17,903 bases of DNA from an uncultured Ruminococcus sp. (GTDB lineage: Bacteria > Bacillota > Clostridia > Oscillospirales > Ruminococcaceae), in assembly GCA_946404705.1 (NCBI GenBank), contig CAMJES010000013.1, forward strand, positions 1 through 17,903. The letters are read 5' to 3'. A model generated the notes under the pieces. It made no database searches. It was given only the letters and a program-made list of their open reading frames with translations, and was not told where the DNA came from. How positions within the stretch are numbered: position 1 is the stretch's first letter; each line of letters opens with the position of its first letter. Positions 1 to 7,597 of the stretch are shown here, in pieces. A program made the position numbers and the translations under genes.

Positions 1-24
1 CCCTACACGACGCTCTTCCGATCT
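1..24 (+). other. Illumina read-1 adapter remnant (not genomic)
   Basis: The first 24 bases are identical to the 3' end of the Illumina TruSeq read-1 adapter, finishing in GCTCTTCCGATCT. Read on the plus strand they encode PYTTLFRS, a peptide I know as an adapter artefact in protein databases. Genomic sequence begins at base 25. Identification is from memory of the adapter sequence, but the match is exact over its whole length. Confidence 0.97.
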
Positions 25-1123
25 CAGCTCTAAAGCTTGCGAATGTACCGCTGTCAATAGCATCTCTTATACGCTCCATAAGCGTATTGTAAAAATAAAG
101 ATTGTGAATGACAGCAAGCCGTCCTGCAAGCTGTTCGTTTGACTTGAACAGATGACGAATATACGCTCTTGAATGGTTACGGCAGGTCGGGCAGTCACAT
201 TCGGGGTCAAGCGGAAGCGGATCGGTTTCATAGCAGGCATTTGTAGCATGCATTATTCCGCTCCATGTAAATATCGTGGCGTGACGGGCATTTCTGCTCG
301 GCATTACGCAGTCGAAAAGGTCAATTCCCCTTGCAACGGCTTCGATTATATTAGAAGGTGTTCCCACTCCCATTAGATAACGTATCTTGTTTTTGGGCAT
401 AACCGGTTCAACATCTTCAATTATCTTATACATTACCTCGGTTGGCTCGCCTACGGCAAGTCCGCCGATAGCGTAACCGTCCATATCAAGCCGCGCAATA
501 GCTTCCATGTGCTTTATTCTAAGCTCGGGAAAGGTACAGCCTTGATTTATTCCGAAAAGCAGCTGATGCTTGTTGATCGTATCATGTAAAGCGTTAAGCC
601 TTTCCATCTCTTCTTTACATCTGTAAAGCCAGCGAGTTGTACGCTCGCACGACTTTTTGGAATATTCAAAGGTTGCAGGATTTTCAACGCATTCATCGAA
701 TGCCATTGCAATCGTTGACGCAAGGTTTGACTGTATCTGCATTGATTCCTCTGGCCCCATAAAAATCTTTCTTCCGTCAACATGGGAGTTAAAATAAACG
801 CCCTCTTCCTTGATTTTACGGAGTTTAGACAGCGAAAATACCTGAAATCCGCCGCTGTCTGTGAGAATTGGCTTATCCCAGTTCATGAATTTGTGAAGAC
901 CGCCCATTTCCTTTATAACTCGGTCGGACGGACGAACGTGCAGATGGTACGTGTTGCAAAGCTCAACCTGCGTTTTGAGTCCTTTTAAGTCGATAGAGGA
1001 CACTCCGCCTTTAATAGCGGCAGATGTTCCGACATTCATAAAGCAAGGCGTCTGGAAAGTGCCGTGAACGGTTTCAAACTTACCTCTTCGAGCCTTGCCG
1101 TCTGTTTGTATAAGTGTGTACAT
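25..1123 (-). CDS. tgt: tRNA-guanine transglycosylase, 3'-truncated by adapter
   Basis: Exchanges guanine-34 of GUN-anticodon tRNAs for the queuosine precursor preQ1. The reading frame starts at ATG 1123 behind AGGAGA and stays open for 366 residues, until the sequence runs into the adapter. Family features by residue: DSGGFQ at 89-94 (Asp89 catalytic), FDEC at 142-145, GGLAVGE at 220-226, GIDLFDC at 266-272 (Asp271 nucleophile), and a zinc site from Cys309, Cys311, Cys314 and His340. The spacing from Asp271 to the zinc ligands matches the Zymomonas enzyme with an offset of nine. Cys145 and Val224 are the residues typical of preQ1-using bacterial enzymes. The usual GIVQGG-type loop reads GINQGC (191-196), keeping the key Gln194. 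Only about 10 C-terminal residues are missing; beyond base 25 the frame would read EIGRA..., which is adapter. Third gene of the queA operon, 8 bases after the membrane-protein gene. Confidence 0.96.
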
Positions 1124-1131
1124 AGATTCTC

Positions 1132-1869
1132 CTATCTGTAATCATGAATTCTTTCGTCAGCATTATAACGGTCTATAAGTTCAAAAATGTCAACGTAATA
1201 TTTTCCTTTGTTGTTTCTGTCAACATAAACGGTTACTTCTCTGCCGACAAGATCGGATATATCGAATGTAACATTTTCCGAGCTGTAAAGATATTTTTCT
1301 CCGCTAAACGGATCAACGACCTCGCATTCTGCCTTATAAGGGTGAATTCCGTTTATTCTGACATTGTTGTTTTTCACTACATCTGTAATAACACCGACAA
1401 CCCTATCCCCTTTTTCTATAAGCATCTTTTTGCGATTGCGTGAAACCGTATTTATGATAAGGAAAATAGCTCCCAAAACTGCAAAAACGCCGCCTAAAAG
1501 GATAAAGATAAGTTCAAGGAGCTTTGAATCGGTTTGCACGATCGTAGGATTATCTGGGTCATAGCAAATCTCTATAATATCACCTTCATGCATTCTTGAA
1601 TCGTAATATCCGAGAATTCTTTCAAATGTTTCGCCGTCAGCTTCATATTTCACCCAAACATCGTGATCGGTTCGGGTTTTGCCGTTGCTTCTGTGGGTAT
1701 CTGTTTCGATAAGAGTGATCAAAGCATCGGTATGTACAGCATTTTTGATAAATGCCGAATGATTGATTAGAACGATAATCCCCGTAACGAGAAACACCGT
1801 TCCGACTAAAAAGTAGATGATACCGAGAAGAAACATCACCGAAGCAGCGCTTTTTGTTTTTGATCTCAT
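1132..1869 (-). CDS. two-helix membrane protein, DUF3592-like
   Basis: A 245-residue protein of unknown function. Hydrophobic segments at about residues 11-36 and 117-140 flank a roughly 80-residue extracytoplasmic region rich in beta-type sequence. That region contains a VWVKYEADGETFE stretch and a GDIIEICYDPDNP stretch, the pattern I associate with DUF3592 proteins (a conserved region followed by 'YdPkNP' before a second helix). The C-terminal 100 residues look like a second small beta domain in the cytoplasm (GDRVVGVITDVV and a repeat-like EVTVYVDRNN). ATG at 1869 follows AAGGAGA. It lies between queA (47 bases upstream) and tgt (8 bases downstream), so it is probably co-transcribed with both, but nothing in its sequence ties it to tRNA modification. 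The family call is a recollection of pattern, not a search. Confidence 0.75.
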   Translation of the reverse strand: MRSKTKSAASVMFLLGIIYFLVGTVFLVTGIIVLINHSAFIKNAVHTDALITLIETDTHRSNGKTRTDHDVWVKYEADGETFERILGYYDSRMHEGDIIEICYDPDNPTIVQTDSKLLELIFILLGGVFAVLGAIFLIINTVSRNRKKMLIEKGDRVVGVITDVVKNNNVRINGIHPYKAECEVVDPFSGEKYLYSSENVTFDISDLVGREVTVYVDRNNKGKYYVDIFELIDRYNADERIHDYR

Positions 1870-1917
1870 AAGTTCTCCTTTATGTCTGAAAACACATTAT
1901 AAAAAGTCTTGTTGTCA

Positions 1918-2943
1918 TTATAGAATAAGCATAGCGTCACCAAAGCTGAAAAACCTGTATTTGTCCTCAACTGCGGTCTTGTAAGCGTTCATTGTCTTTT
2001 CATATCCGAGAAAAGCGGATACGAGCATAATAAGTGTGCTTTCGGGAAGGTGGAAATTCGTGATAAGTCCGTCAATGACTTTGAATTCATAACCGGGATA
2101 GATGAAAATATCGGTATAACCCTCATGCTCATCCATATCTTCAAAGAAAGTTCCGACGCTTTCAAGCGTTCTGCAGGAGGTCGTTCCGACAGCTATTACC
2201 CTGCCGCCCTCCGCTTTGGTCTGTTTTATAAGGTCAGCCGTTTCTTTGGGCAGATGATAATGCTCGGAATGCATTTTATGTTCAAGGACATTATCTTCCT
2301 TTACAGGACGGAACGTTCCCAATCCAACATGAAGTGTAACGTATGCAAGCTTTACACCCTTTTGTTCAAGCTCGGCAAGCATTTCTTTTGTAAAGTGAAG
2401 TCCTGCAGTCGGAGCCGCAGCAGAGCCCAATTCCTTTGAATAGACCGTCTGATAGCGTTCCTTATCGTTAAGCTTTTCTTTTATATATGGCGGAAGAGGC
2501 ATCTGTCCGACTTCTTCAAGAGCTGTAAAGAAGTTTCCTTCACACTCGAATTTTGCAATTCTGTTTCCGCCTTCGACTGTTTCGATGATCTCCGCTTTAA
2601 GTCTGCCATCACCGAAGCTGAACCGTGCGCCCGGTTTAGCCTTTTTGCCCGGACGAACAAGTATCTCCCAAAGCTTGTCCCCTTTCTGTTCAAGGAGCAG
2701 AAACTCGATAAATGCCCCTGTACCTTCTTTTTCACCGTAAAGACGGGCAGGAAGCACACGGGAATCGTTCATAACAAGCAAATCACCTTTTTGGAGATAA
2801 TCGCATAAATTATAGAAATGACGATGTTCTATTTCTCCGCTTTTGCGGTCAATTTTCATTAGTCTGGAATGATTTCTCGGTTCGATCGGCGTCTGGGCAA
2901 TAAGCTCCTCGGGAAGATCATAAAAAAACTCCGATTTTAGCAT
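1918..2943 (-). CDS. queA: S-adenosylmethionine:tRNA ribosyltransferase-isomerase
   Basis: Transfers and rearranges the ribosyl group of S-adenosylmethionine onto preQ1-34 of tRNA to give epoxyqueuosine, the step after Tgt. The N-terminus (DLPEELIAQTPIEPR), GLGTFRPV, SEHYHLP and the C-terminal LITNFHLPESTLIMLVSAF...YRFFSFGDAMLI blocks are diagnostic of QueA. At 341 residues it is normal length. Start choice: the ATG at 2943 gives an N-terminus (MLKSEFFYDLPEEL) that aligns residue for residue with E. coli QueA, but its AAAGGA ribosome site is 13 bases away. An in-frame TTG at 2952, only 4 bases after that site, would add three residues (MYL). I prefer the ATG. First gene of the queA operon, with its promoter at 2996-3024. 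Confidence 0.96.
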   Translation of the reverse strand: MLKSEFFYDLPEELIAQTPIEPRNHSRLMKIDRKSGEIEHRHFYNLCDYLQKGDLLVMNDSRVLPARLYGEKEGTGAFIEFLLLEQKGDKLWEILVRPGKKAKPGARFSFGDGRLKAEIIETVEGGNRIAKFECEGNFFTALEEVGQMPLPPYIKEKLNDKERYQTVYSKELGSAAAPTAGLHFTKEMLAELEQKGVKLAYVTLHVGLGTFRPVKEDNVLEHKMHSEHYHLPKETADLIKQTKAEGGRVIAVGTTSCRTLESVGTFFEDMDEHEGYTDIFIYPGYEFKVIDGLITNFHLPESTLIMLVSAFLGYEKTMNAYKTAVEDKYRFFSFGDAMLIL

Positions 2944-2995
2944 AAGGTACAAAAAATCCTTTCAATTCTTTTTCAATATTTATACAGTTATTAAG

Positions 2996-3024
2996 ATTTT
3001 ACCACAAAAAAGTTCTAAAGTCAA
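2996..3024 (-). promoter_or_regulatory. sigma-A promoter of the queA operon
   Basis: On the minus strand TTGACT (3024-3019) is followed after exactly 17 bases by TAAAAT (3001-2996). Transcription would start near 2989, leaving a leader of about 45 bases before queA. The spacing and boxes are a good match to a vegetative promoter. It diverges from the asd promoter about 50 bases away. Confidence 0.75.
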
Positions 3025-3075
3025 ACATTATTTATATGATATTATATTAATTTAATGTTATTTTATAAAAATCTA

Positions 3076-3104
3076 TTGACAAACCGGAAGAATGGTGCTA
3101 ATAT
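3076..3104 (+). promoter_or_regulatory. sigma-A promoter of the lysine operon
   Basis: A consensus TTGACA (3076-3081), a 17-base spacer, and TAATAT (3099-3104) preceded by TG at 3096-3097 (an extended -10). An overlapping TATAAT at 3102-3107 would have a 20-base spacer and is less likely. Transcription would begin around 3111, just ahead of the riboswitch aptamer. Confidence 0.8.
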
Positions 3105-3112
3105 AATCTTAA

Positions 3113-3285
3113 TTTAAGATAGAGGTGCGGTATAGAAGAGTATATGCTGACAGACTGCCAAGTCGTTTACGCAGCATTGAAAGGCGCAGCCGCCGAAGAG
3201 GATGATTTGGCAAATCATTTTCTGATCATGCATTTAATAGGTGTATGATTGTCATCATACTTAATGATGGAGTGCTATCGCATTT
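3113..3285 (+). promoter_or_regulatory. lysine riboswitch (L box) aptamer
   Basis: An RNA aptamer that binds L-lysine and shuts off the downstream asd-dapA-dapB operon. Diagnostic blocks match the B. subtilis lysC leader in order: GATAGAGGTGCG (3118-3129), AGAGTA (3137-3142), the core GAAAGGCGCAGCCGCCGAAG (3179-3198), and TGTC...GGAGTGCTATC ending at 3279. Stems can be read: P1 GATAG/CTATC (3118-3122 with 3275-3279), P2 ATGCTG/CAGCAT (3144-3149 with 3172-3177), P3 ATGATTT/AAATCAT (3202-3208 with 3212-3218), P4 ATCATGCA/TGTATGAT (3225-3232 with 3242-3249), and P5 CATCAT/ATGATG (3253-3258 with 3264-3269). The P2 loop TGCCAA and P3 loop TTGGCA are exact complements, as expected for the loop-loop contact of this class. 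Confidence 0.95.
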
Positions 3286-3316
3286 ATGTGAAGTTATTTC
3301 AATATTTGGTATGATG

Positions 3317-3341
3317 AATCGGTTTTATACCGATTTTTATT
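3317..3341 (+). terminator. riboswitch-controlled intrinsic terminator
   Basis: Stem AATCGGT (3317-3323) and ACCGATT (3329-3335) with loop TTTAT, running into a T-rich tract. It lies 38 bases after the aptamer P1 and 35 bases before the asd start codon, so it is the likely expression platform: lysine binding would favour termination. A possible competing pairing is GGTAT (3308-3312) with ATACC (3327-3331), which would break the terminator; this antiterminator is only a suggestion. Confidence 0.85.
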
Positions 3342-3375
3342 TTTATATTTAATATTTTTTAAGGAGTAATCAAAA

Positions 3376-4458
3376 ATGAAAAAGTATAATGTAGGTATTA
3401 TTGGTGCAACAGGTATGGTAGGTCAGAGATTTTCTCTGCTTCTTTCCCATCACCCTTGGTTCAACGTTGTTGCTCTTGCAGCTTCTCCGAGAAGCGCAGG
3501 CAAAAGATATGAGGAAGCTGTCGGCGCAAAGTGGGCAATGACTTCCCCTATCCCCGAAAATCTCAAGGATCTTATCGTAATGGACGCAACTGCAGATGTT
3601 GAAAAGATCGCAGGAATGGTTGATTTTGTATTCTGCGCAGTTGATATGAAGAAGGATGAGATCAAGGCTCTTGAAGAACGTTATGCAAAGGCTGAATGCC
3701 CCGTAGTTTCCAACAACTCCGCACACAGATTTACACCCGATGTTCCTATGGTAGTTCCCGAGATCAACCCCGAGCATATAGATATCATCCCTGCACAGAG
3801 AAAGCGTCTTGGCACAAATAGAGGCTTTGTTGCCGTAAAATCCAACTGCTCGCTCCAGAGCTATGTTCCTGCACTTCACCCTCTCAAGGATGAATTCGGA
3901 ATTGACAGAGTTCTCGTTTGTACTTATCAGGCTATCTCAGGCGCAGGCAAAACCTTCGATACAATGCCTGAGATCGTTGATAACGTAATTCCTTATATCG
4001 GCGGCGAGGAAGAAAAGTCCGAACAGGAGCCTTTGAAGCTTTGGGGCAAGATCGAAGGAGATCACATCGAAAGCGCTAAGGAACCTCTCTTTACCGCACA
4101 GTGCTTCCGTGTTCCCGTTTCTGACGGTCACACAGCTGCAGTATTCGTAAAATTCAAGAAGAAGCCTACAAAGGAACAGATCCTCGAAGCATGGAAGAAT
4201 TTCAAGGGCGTTCCGCAGGAATGCAATCTCCCGAGCGCACCCAAGCAGTTCCTCCATTATTTTGAAGAGGATAATCGTCCTCAGGCTAAGCTTGACAGAA
4301 TGATCGAAAACGGCATGGCTGTTTCTGTCGGTAGACTCAGAGAAGACAATCAGTATGATTACAAGTTTGCCTGCCTTTCACACAATACCCTCAGAGGTGC
4401 AGCAGGCGGAGCAGTTCTTCTTGCTGAACTTCTTGCAGAAAAGGGATATTTTGACTAA
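3376..4458 (+). CDS. asd: aspartate-semialdehyde dehydrogenase
   Basis: Reduces aspartyl phosphate to aspartate semialdehyde with NADPH, the branch point to lysine/diaminopimelate and threonine/methionine. The 360-residue protein starts with a nucleotide-binding GIIGATGMVGQRF motif (residues 8-20). Catalytic Cys158 sits in KSNCS, and an active-site arginine and histidine are probably Arg245 and His252 (RVPVSDGH). SNNSAHRF and the YQAISGAGK segment are typical of the archaeal/fungal-type branch of the family, which many Clostridia use instead of the shorter E. coli type. ATG 3376 follows AAGGAG at a 9-base spacing. Its stop codon overlaps the start of the acetyltransferase gene (TAATG), implying translational coupling. 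First gene after the lysine riboswitch. Confidence 0.96.
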   Translation: MKKYNVGIIGATGMVGQRFSLLLSHHPWFNVVALAASPRSAGKRYEEAVGAKWAMTSPIPENLKDLIVMDATADVEKIAGMVDFVFCAVDMKKDEIKALEERYAKAECPVVSNNSAHRFTPDVPMVVPEINPEHIDIIPAQRKRLGTNRGFVAVKSNCSLQSYVPALHPLKDEFGIDRVLVCTYQAISGAGKTFDTMPEIVDNVIPYIGGEEEKSEQEPLKLWGKIEGDHIESAKEPLFTAQCFRVPVSDGHTAAVFVKFKKKPTKEQILEAWKNFKGVPQECNLPSAPKQFLHYFEEDNRPQAKLDRMIENGMAVSVGRLREDNQYDYKFACLSHNTLRGAAGGAVLLAELLAEKGYFD

Positions 4459-4913
4459 TGAACCTTTCAATAAGAAAGGCAACGGATTCCGATTCGGCAC
4501 TCATTGCCGCATATCTGAAAAAGCTTGCGGAATTTGAAAATCTTTCCGAATATTGTAATGTTACCGAAACGCAAATTTGCGGAATGATGCGTGAAGAGAA
4601 CGGTTTGAACGCATTGATTGCCGAGGCTGACGGCACTCCGATGGGAGTAATGGTATATTATTTCTATAAGATCGCAACATTTTCCGGAAAACGTGTTCTG
4701 TATGTTGAAGATGTTTTTATCGACCCCGAATACAGAAGATATGGCGCCGGAAAGATGATGTTCGACAGGATAAAGGCTGTCGGCAAAGAACACGGCTGCG
4801 CCCGTATCGAGTGGAAATGCCTTGACTGGAATACCTCGGCGCAGGAGTTTTACAAAAAAATCGGAGGAAATTGTGAATCCGATGAATGGCTTACATACAC
4901 AATAAACCTTTAA
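4458..4913 (+). CDS. GNAT acetyltransferase, SSAT-like, in the lysine operon
   Basis: A 151-residue acetyl-CoA-dependent N-acetyltransferase. The acetyl-CoA loop is RRYGAG within VFIDPEYRRYGAGKMM, preceded by a strand (VLYVEDVF). The C-terminal half has IEWKCLDWNTSAQEFYKKIG, the pattern of the spermidine/spermine acetyltransferase (SSAT) subgroup (W-x-V-L-D-W-N-x-x-A-x-x-F-Y). SSAT-like enzymes act on primary amines such as polyamines or thialysine, so the substrate here may be a lysine-related or diamine compound; that is inference. The ATG overlaps the asd stop by one base and dapA follows after 20 bases, so it is transcribed with the lysine genes and controlled by the riboswitch. It is not a recognised enzyme of the DAP pathway: it is unlike DapD or DapH, which are hexapeptide-repeat proteins. 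Confidence 0.88.
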   Translation: MNLSIRKATDSDSALIAAYLKKLAEFENLSEYCNVTETQICGMMREENGLNALIAEADGTPMGVMVYYFYKIATFSGKRVLYVEDVFIDPEYRRYGAGKMMFDRIKAVGKEHGCARIEWKCLDWNTSAQEFYKKIGGNCESDEWLTYTINL

Positions 4914-4933
4914 ACCATAAAAAGGAGCCTATT

Positions 4934-5824
4934 ATGAAAAATACAATTTTTACAGGTGCAGGCGTTGCTATCGTTACCCCGATGAATGCTGACGGAAGCG
5001 TAAATTATGACCAGCTCTGCACTAACATTGATTATCAGATCGAAAACGGCACAGACGCTATTATCATCTGCGGTACAACCGGTGAATCCGCAACTCTTTC
5101 ACACGAGGAACACGTTGAATGTATCAAGCGCTGCATTGAACACGTTAACAAGAGAGTTCCGGTCATTGCAGGAACAGGAAGCAATGACACAAGCTTTGCT
5201 ATCGGTCTTTCCCGTGAGGCTGAAAGACTTGGTGCAGACGGACTTCTCGTTGTTACGCCTTATTACAACAAGACTTCGCAGAGAGGACTCGTTGCGCATT
5301 TCACAGCAATTGCCGACAGCGTAAATATCCCTATTATCCTTTACAACGTTCCCTCAAGAACAGGCGTAAATATCTCTCTTGATACATATATCAAGCTTGC
5401 TGAACACAAGAATATTGCTGCAGCAAAGGAAGCAAGCGGAAATATCTCCGCAGTTGCTAAGCTCATTGAAGCCTGCGGCGACAAGCTCGATGTTTACAGC
5501 GGAAATGACGATCAGATCGTTCCTATCATGTCGCTTGGCGGCAAGGGTGTAATCAGCGTTGTTTCAAACATTCTTCCGAAGGAAACTCACGATATCACCG
5601 AATACTGCCTGAAAAATGACTTTGCATCCGCTGCAAAGCTTCAGCTTAAGTATCTTGAACTTATCAACAATCTTTTCTGCGATGTAAATCCTATCCCTGT
5701 AAAGGAAGCTATGAACATTCTCGGAATGAATGCAGGCGAATGCAGACTTCCTCTTCTCAGAATGGAGCAGGCAAAGATCGATCTGCTTACCGCTTCTATG
5801 AAGAAGGTCGGACTTGTTAAGTAA
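4934..5824 (+). CDS. dapA: 4-hydroxy-tetrahydrodipicolinate synthase
   Basis: Condenses pyruvate with aspartate semialdehyde, the first committed step of lysine/DAP synthesis. The 296-residue TIM-barrel protein has all catalytic positions at a constant offset of four from the E. coli enzyme: Thr48 and Thr49 (GTTGES), Tyr111 (TPYYNK), Tyr137 (LYNVPSRTG), Arg142, and Schiff-base Lys165 (AAAKEASGN). The frame is open further upstream, to 4886 inside the acetyltransferase gene. However, the ATG at 4934 follows AAAGGAG and gives the normal N-terminus (MKNTIFTGAGVAIVTP), so I start it there. It lies 20 bases after the acetyltransferase gene and 20 before dapB. Confidence 0.97.
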   Translation: MKNTIFTGAGVAIVTPMNADGSVNYDQLCTNIDYQIENGTDAIIICGTTGESATLSHEEHVECIKRCIEHVNKRVPVIAGTGSNDTSFAIGLSREAERLGADGLLVVTPYYNKTSQRGLVAHFTAIADSVNIPIILYNVPSRTGVNISLDTYIKLAEHKNIAAAKEASGNISAVAKLIEACGDKLDVYSGNDDQIVPIMSLGGKGVISVVSNILPKETHDITEYCLKNDFASAAKLQLKYLELINNLFCDVNPIPVKEAMNILGMNAGECRLPLLRMEQAKIDLLTASMKKVGLVK

Positions 5825-5844
5825 TTGGATTAGGAAGTGAAAAA

Positions 5845-6606
5845 ATGGTTAAAATAGCTATCAGCGGCGCGAACGGACACATGGGAAAAGTTATCAGTTC
5901 TGTGATCTCCGAAAGGAACGACTGCACAACCGTTGCCGGAATTGATATCAACACCGATACATATTCCGATTTTCCCATTGTTTCCTCCCCTGCCGAATTA
6001 AAAGAAAAGCCTGACGTTATAATTGATTTTTCACATCCGTCGGCTCTCGATAAGCTGCTTGAATACTGCCTTTCGACAGGCACTCCTATCGTTATTGCCA
6101 CAACCGGCTACAACGAGGATCAGATCGCTAAGATCAAAAAAGCATCCGAGCAGATACCTGTTTTCTTTACATTCAATATGTCGCTCGGAATAAATCTTCT
6201 GACAAAGCTTGCAAAAACAGCGGCAGAGATTCTCGGCGACCAGTTTGATATCGAAATTGTCGAAAAGCATCATAATCAGAAGCTTGACGCTCCGAGCGGA
6301 ACTGCTATTATGCTTGCAAATGCCATCAATGATACTCTCAATGATCGCTGCCACTATGTTTATGACAGACATTCCCAGCGCAAAAAGAGAGATAAAAACG
6401 AGATCGGTATCCACTCGATAAGAGGCGGTACTATCGTTGGCGAGCATGACGTTATTTTTTCGGGCAGAGATGAGGTCATCACACTCTCCCACCATGCGTC
6501 ATCCAAAGAGGTATTCGCCGTTGGTTCTGTAAATGCAGCTGTTTTCCTCAGCAATAAGGCTGCCGGAATGTATGATATGTCCCAGCTTATTGAAAACAAA
6601 GCATAA
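5845..6606 (+). CDS. dapB: 4-hydroxy-tetrahydrodipicolinate reductase
   Basis: Reduces the DapA product to tetrahydrodipicolinate with NAD(P)H. The protein has 253 residues. The Rossmann motif is GANGHMG (8-14); DFSHPSA and ATTGY line the cofactor site. The catalytic block is HHNQKLDAPSGTA, with His142 and Lys146 corresponding to His159 and Lys163 of the E. coli enzyme. The C-terminal SVNAAVFL segment is also conserved. ATG 5845 follows AGGAAG. Last gene of the operon, closed by the terminator at 6623-6658. The later steps (dapL or dapH-type, dapF, lysA) are not in this window. Confidence 0.97.
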   Translation: MVKIAISGANGHMGKVISSVISERNDCTTVAGIDINTDTYSDFPIVSSPAELKEKPDVIIDFSHPSALDKLLEYCLSTGTPIVIATTGYNEDQIAKIKKASEQIPVFFTFNMSLGINLLTKLAKTAAEILGDQFDIEIVEKHHNQKLDAPSGTAIMLANAINDTLNDRCHYVYDRHSQRKKRDKNEIGIHSIRGGTIVGEHDVIFSGRDEVITLSHHASSKEVFAVGSVNAAVFLSNKAAGMYDMSQLIENKA

Positions 6607-6622
6607 TTATCTTTAAAAAATT

Positions 6623-6658
6623 GCCGCCTCCGATAAATGTGTCGGAAGCGGCTTTTTT
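6623..6658 (+). terminator. intrinsic terminator between dapB and mscS
   Basis: GCCGCCTCCGA (6623-6633) pairs with TCGGAAGCGGC (6642-6652), 11 positions with one internal C/A mismatch and an 8-base loop, followed by TTTTTT. The convergent mscS-like gene ends at 6675. On the minus strand the same hairpin is followed by AATTTTTT, so it probably works in both directions. Confidence 0.9.
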
Positions 6659-6674
6659 ACGATGATTTTTTAGA

Positions 6675-7559
6675 TTACTCATTATCAACAATATGTACAT
6701 CAAGCTGATTGTACGGAATAACGATGCCGTTTTTATCAAATGCGTCTTTGATATCCTCTAAAAGCGCAAAATATACATCCCAGTAATCGGCTGAATTAAC
6801 CCAGACTCTTACAACAATATCAATTGAACTTGCAGAAAAAGCGGTTATCTTCACAAACGGCTCGGGGGCGGATAAGATCTTGTTGTTTTCCTTTATAACA
6901 TCGGAAATCACAGAAATTGCCTTTTTAGCGTCATTGTTGTAGGAAATCGACATAATATGGTCAACGCGGCGCGTTTTTTCTCTTGTATAATTGATTATCG
7001 TTGCATTTGAAACTGTGCCGTTAGGGATATAAATAGATTTATTGTCAACTGAGATAATGTTTGTTGCAAATATTGTTATTTCTCTGACTGTTCCTTCTGT
7101 TCCGTTGATTGATACATAATCACCGACGCGGAAATTCTTTCCCATAAGAACAATAACGCCGCCGGCAATGTTGGAAAGACTGCTCTGAAGCGCAAGACCG
7201 ATAGCAATACCTGCAGAACCTACTACCGCTATTATTGATGTCATCGGAATACCGAGGATCGTCAGAACAATTATGATTATTATACAGAGCAGCGCAACTC
7301 TGACAAGGGATTTCAGAAATCCGTGAACAGTTTTGTCTATCCTGCTTCGTTCCAGACCTTTTGACAGAATGCTCATTATAATTCTATTGATTATACAGCC
7401 GACTATATACACAACTATCGCGATAAGCAGGGTCGGAAGATATTCAAGAAAACTGCTCCACAGCTTTGAGAAAAACGATACTTTGATAACGCCGTTTTCA
7501 ACAAAATCAGAAACCTGCGGCAATGATGCTTCAAGCTTTGATGTTAAAAGTTGGTTCAT
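6675..7559 (-). CDS. small-conductance mechanosensitive channel, MscS family
   Basis: A membrane-tension valve that releases solutes during osmotic downshock. The 294-residue protein has three membrane helices at about 41-62, 84-103 and 107-139. The third is the pore helix with the characteristic small-residue pattern GSAGIAIGLALQSSLSNIAGG. It is followed by the beta domain signature (FRVGDYVSINGTEGTVREI and YIPNGTVSNATIINYT) and a mixed C-terminal domain. Length and topology match E. coli MscS (286 residues). ATG 7559 is preceded by GGAGGT. It is a single gene with its own promoter (7589-7597), convergent with dapB. Confidence 0.94.
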   Translation of the reverse strand: MNQLLTSKLEASLPQVSDFVENGVIKVSFFSKLWSSFLEYLPTLLIAIVVYIVGCIINRIIMSILSKGLERSRIDKTVHGFLKSLVRVALLCIIIIIVLTILGIPMTSIIAVVGSAGIAIGLALQSSLSNIAGGVIVLMGKNFRVGDYVSINGTEGTVREITIFATNIISVDNKSIYIPNGTVSNATIINYTREKTRRVDHIMSISYNNDAKKAISVISDVIKENNKILSAPEPFVKITAFSASSIDIVVRVWVNSADYWDVYFALLEDIKDAFDKNGIVIPYNQLDVHIVDNE

Positions 7560-7588
7560 TTTATACCTCCGAAAAATTAATTTATGTG

Positions 7589-7597
7589 ATTATACCA
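7589..7597 (-). promoter_or_regulatory. extended -10 promoter of the mscS-like gene
   Basis: On the minus strand TGGTATAAT (7597-7589) is an extended -10 element with a consensus TATAAT, about 30 bases from the start codon. No good -35 box is visible 17 bases upstream, which extended -10 promoters can tolerate. Confidence 0.55.

Noticed and set aside
3250..3345. Reading the 3' part of the leader as a separate small gene or T-box
   Set aside because: The region is fully explained by lysine riboswitch helices P4, P5 and P1 plus its terminator; no T-box TGGNACC-type sequence is present.
3370..3879. 169-codon minus-strand frame opposite asd
   Set aside because: Cysteine-rich translation with no recognisable motif and no ribosome site, lying entirely over a strongly supported gene.
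4886..4933. Longer N-terminus for dapA starting inside the acetyltransferase gene
   Set aside because: The added residues (MAYIHNKPLNHKKEPI) are not found in DapA, and the ATG at 4934 has a proper AAAGGAG ribosome site and the conserved N-terminus.
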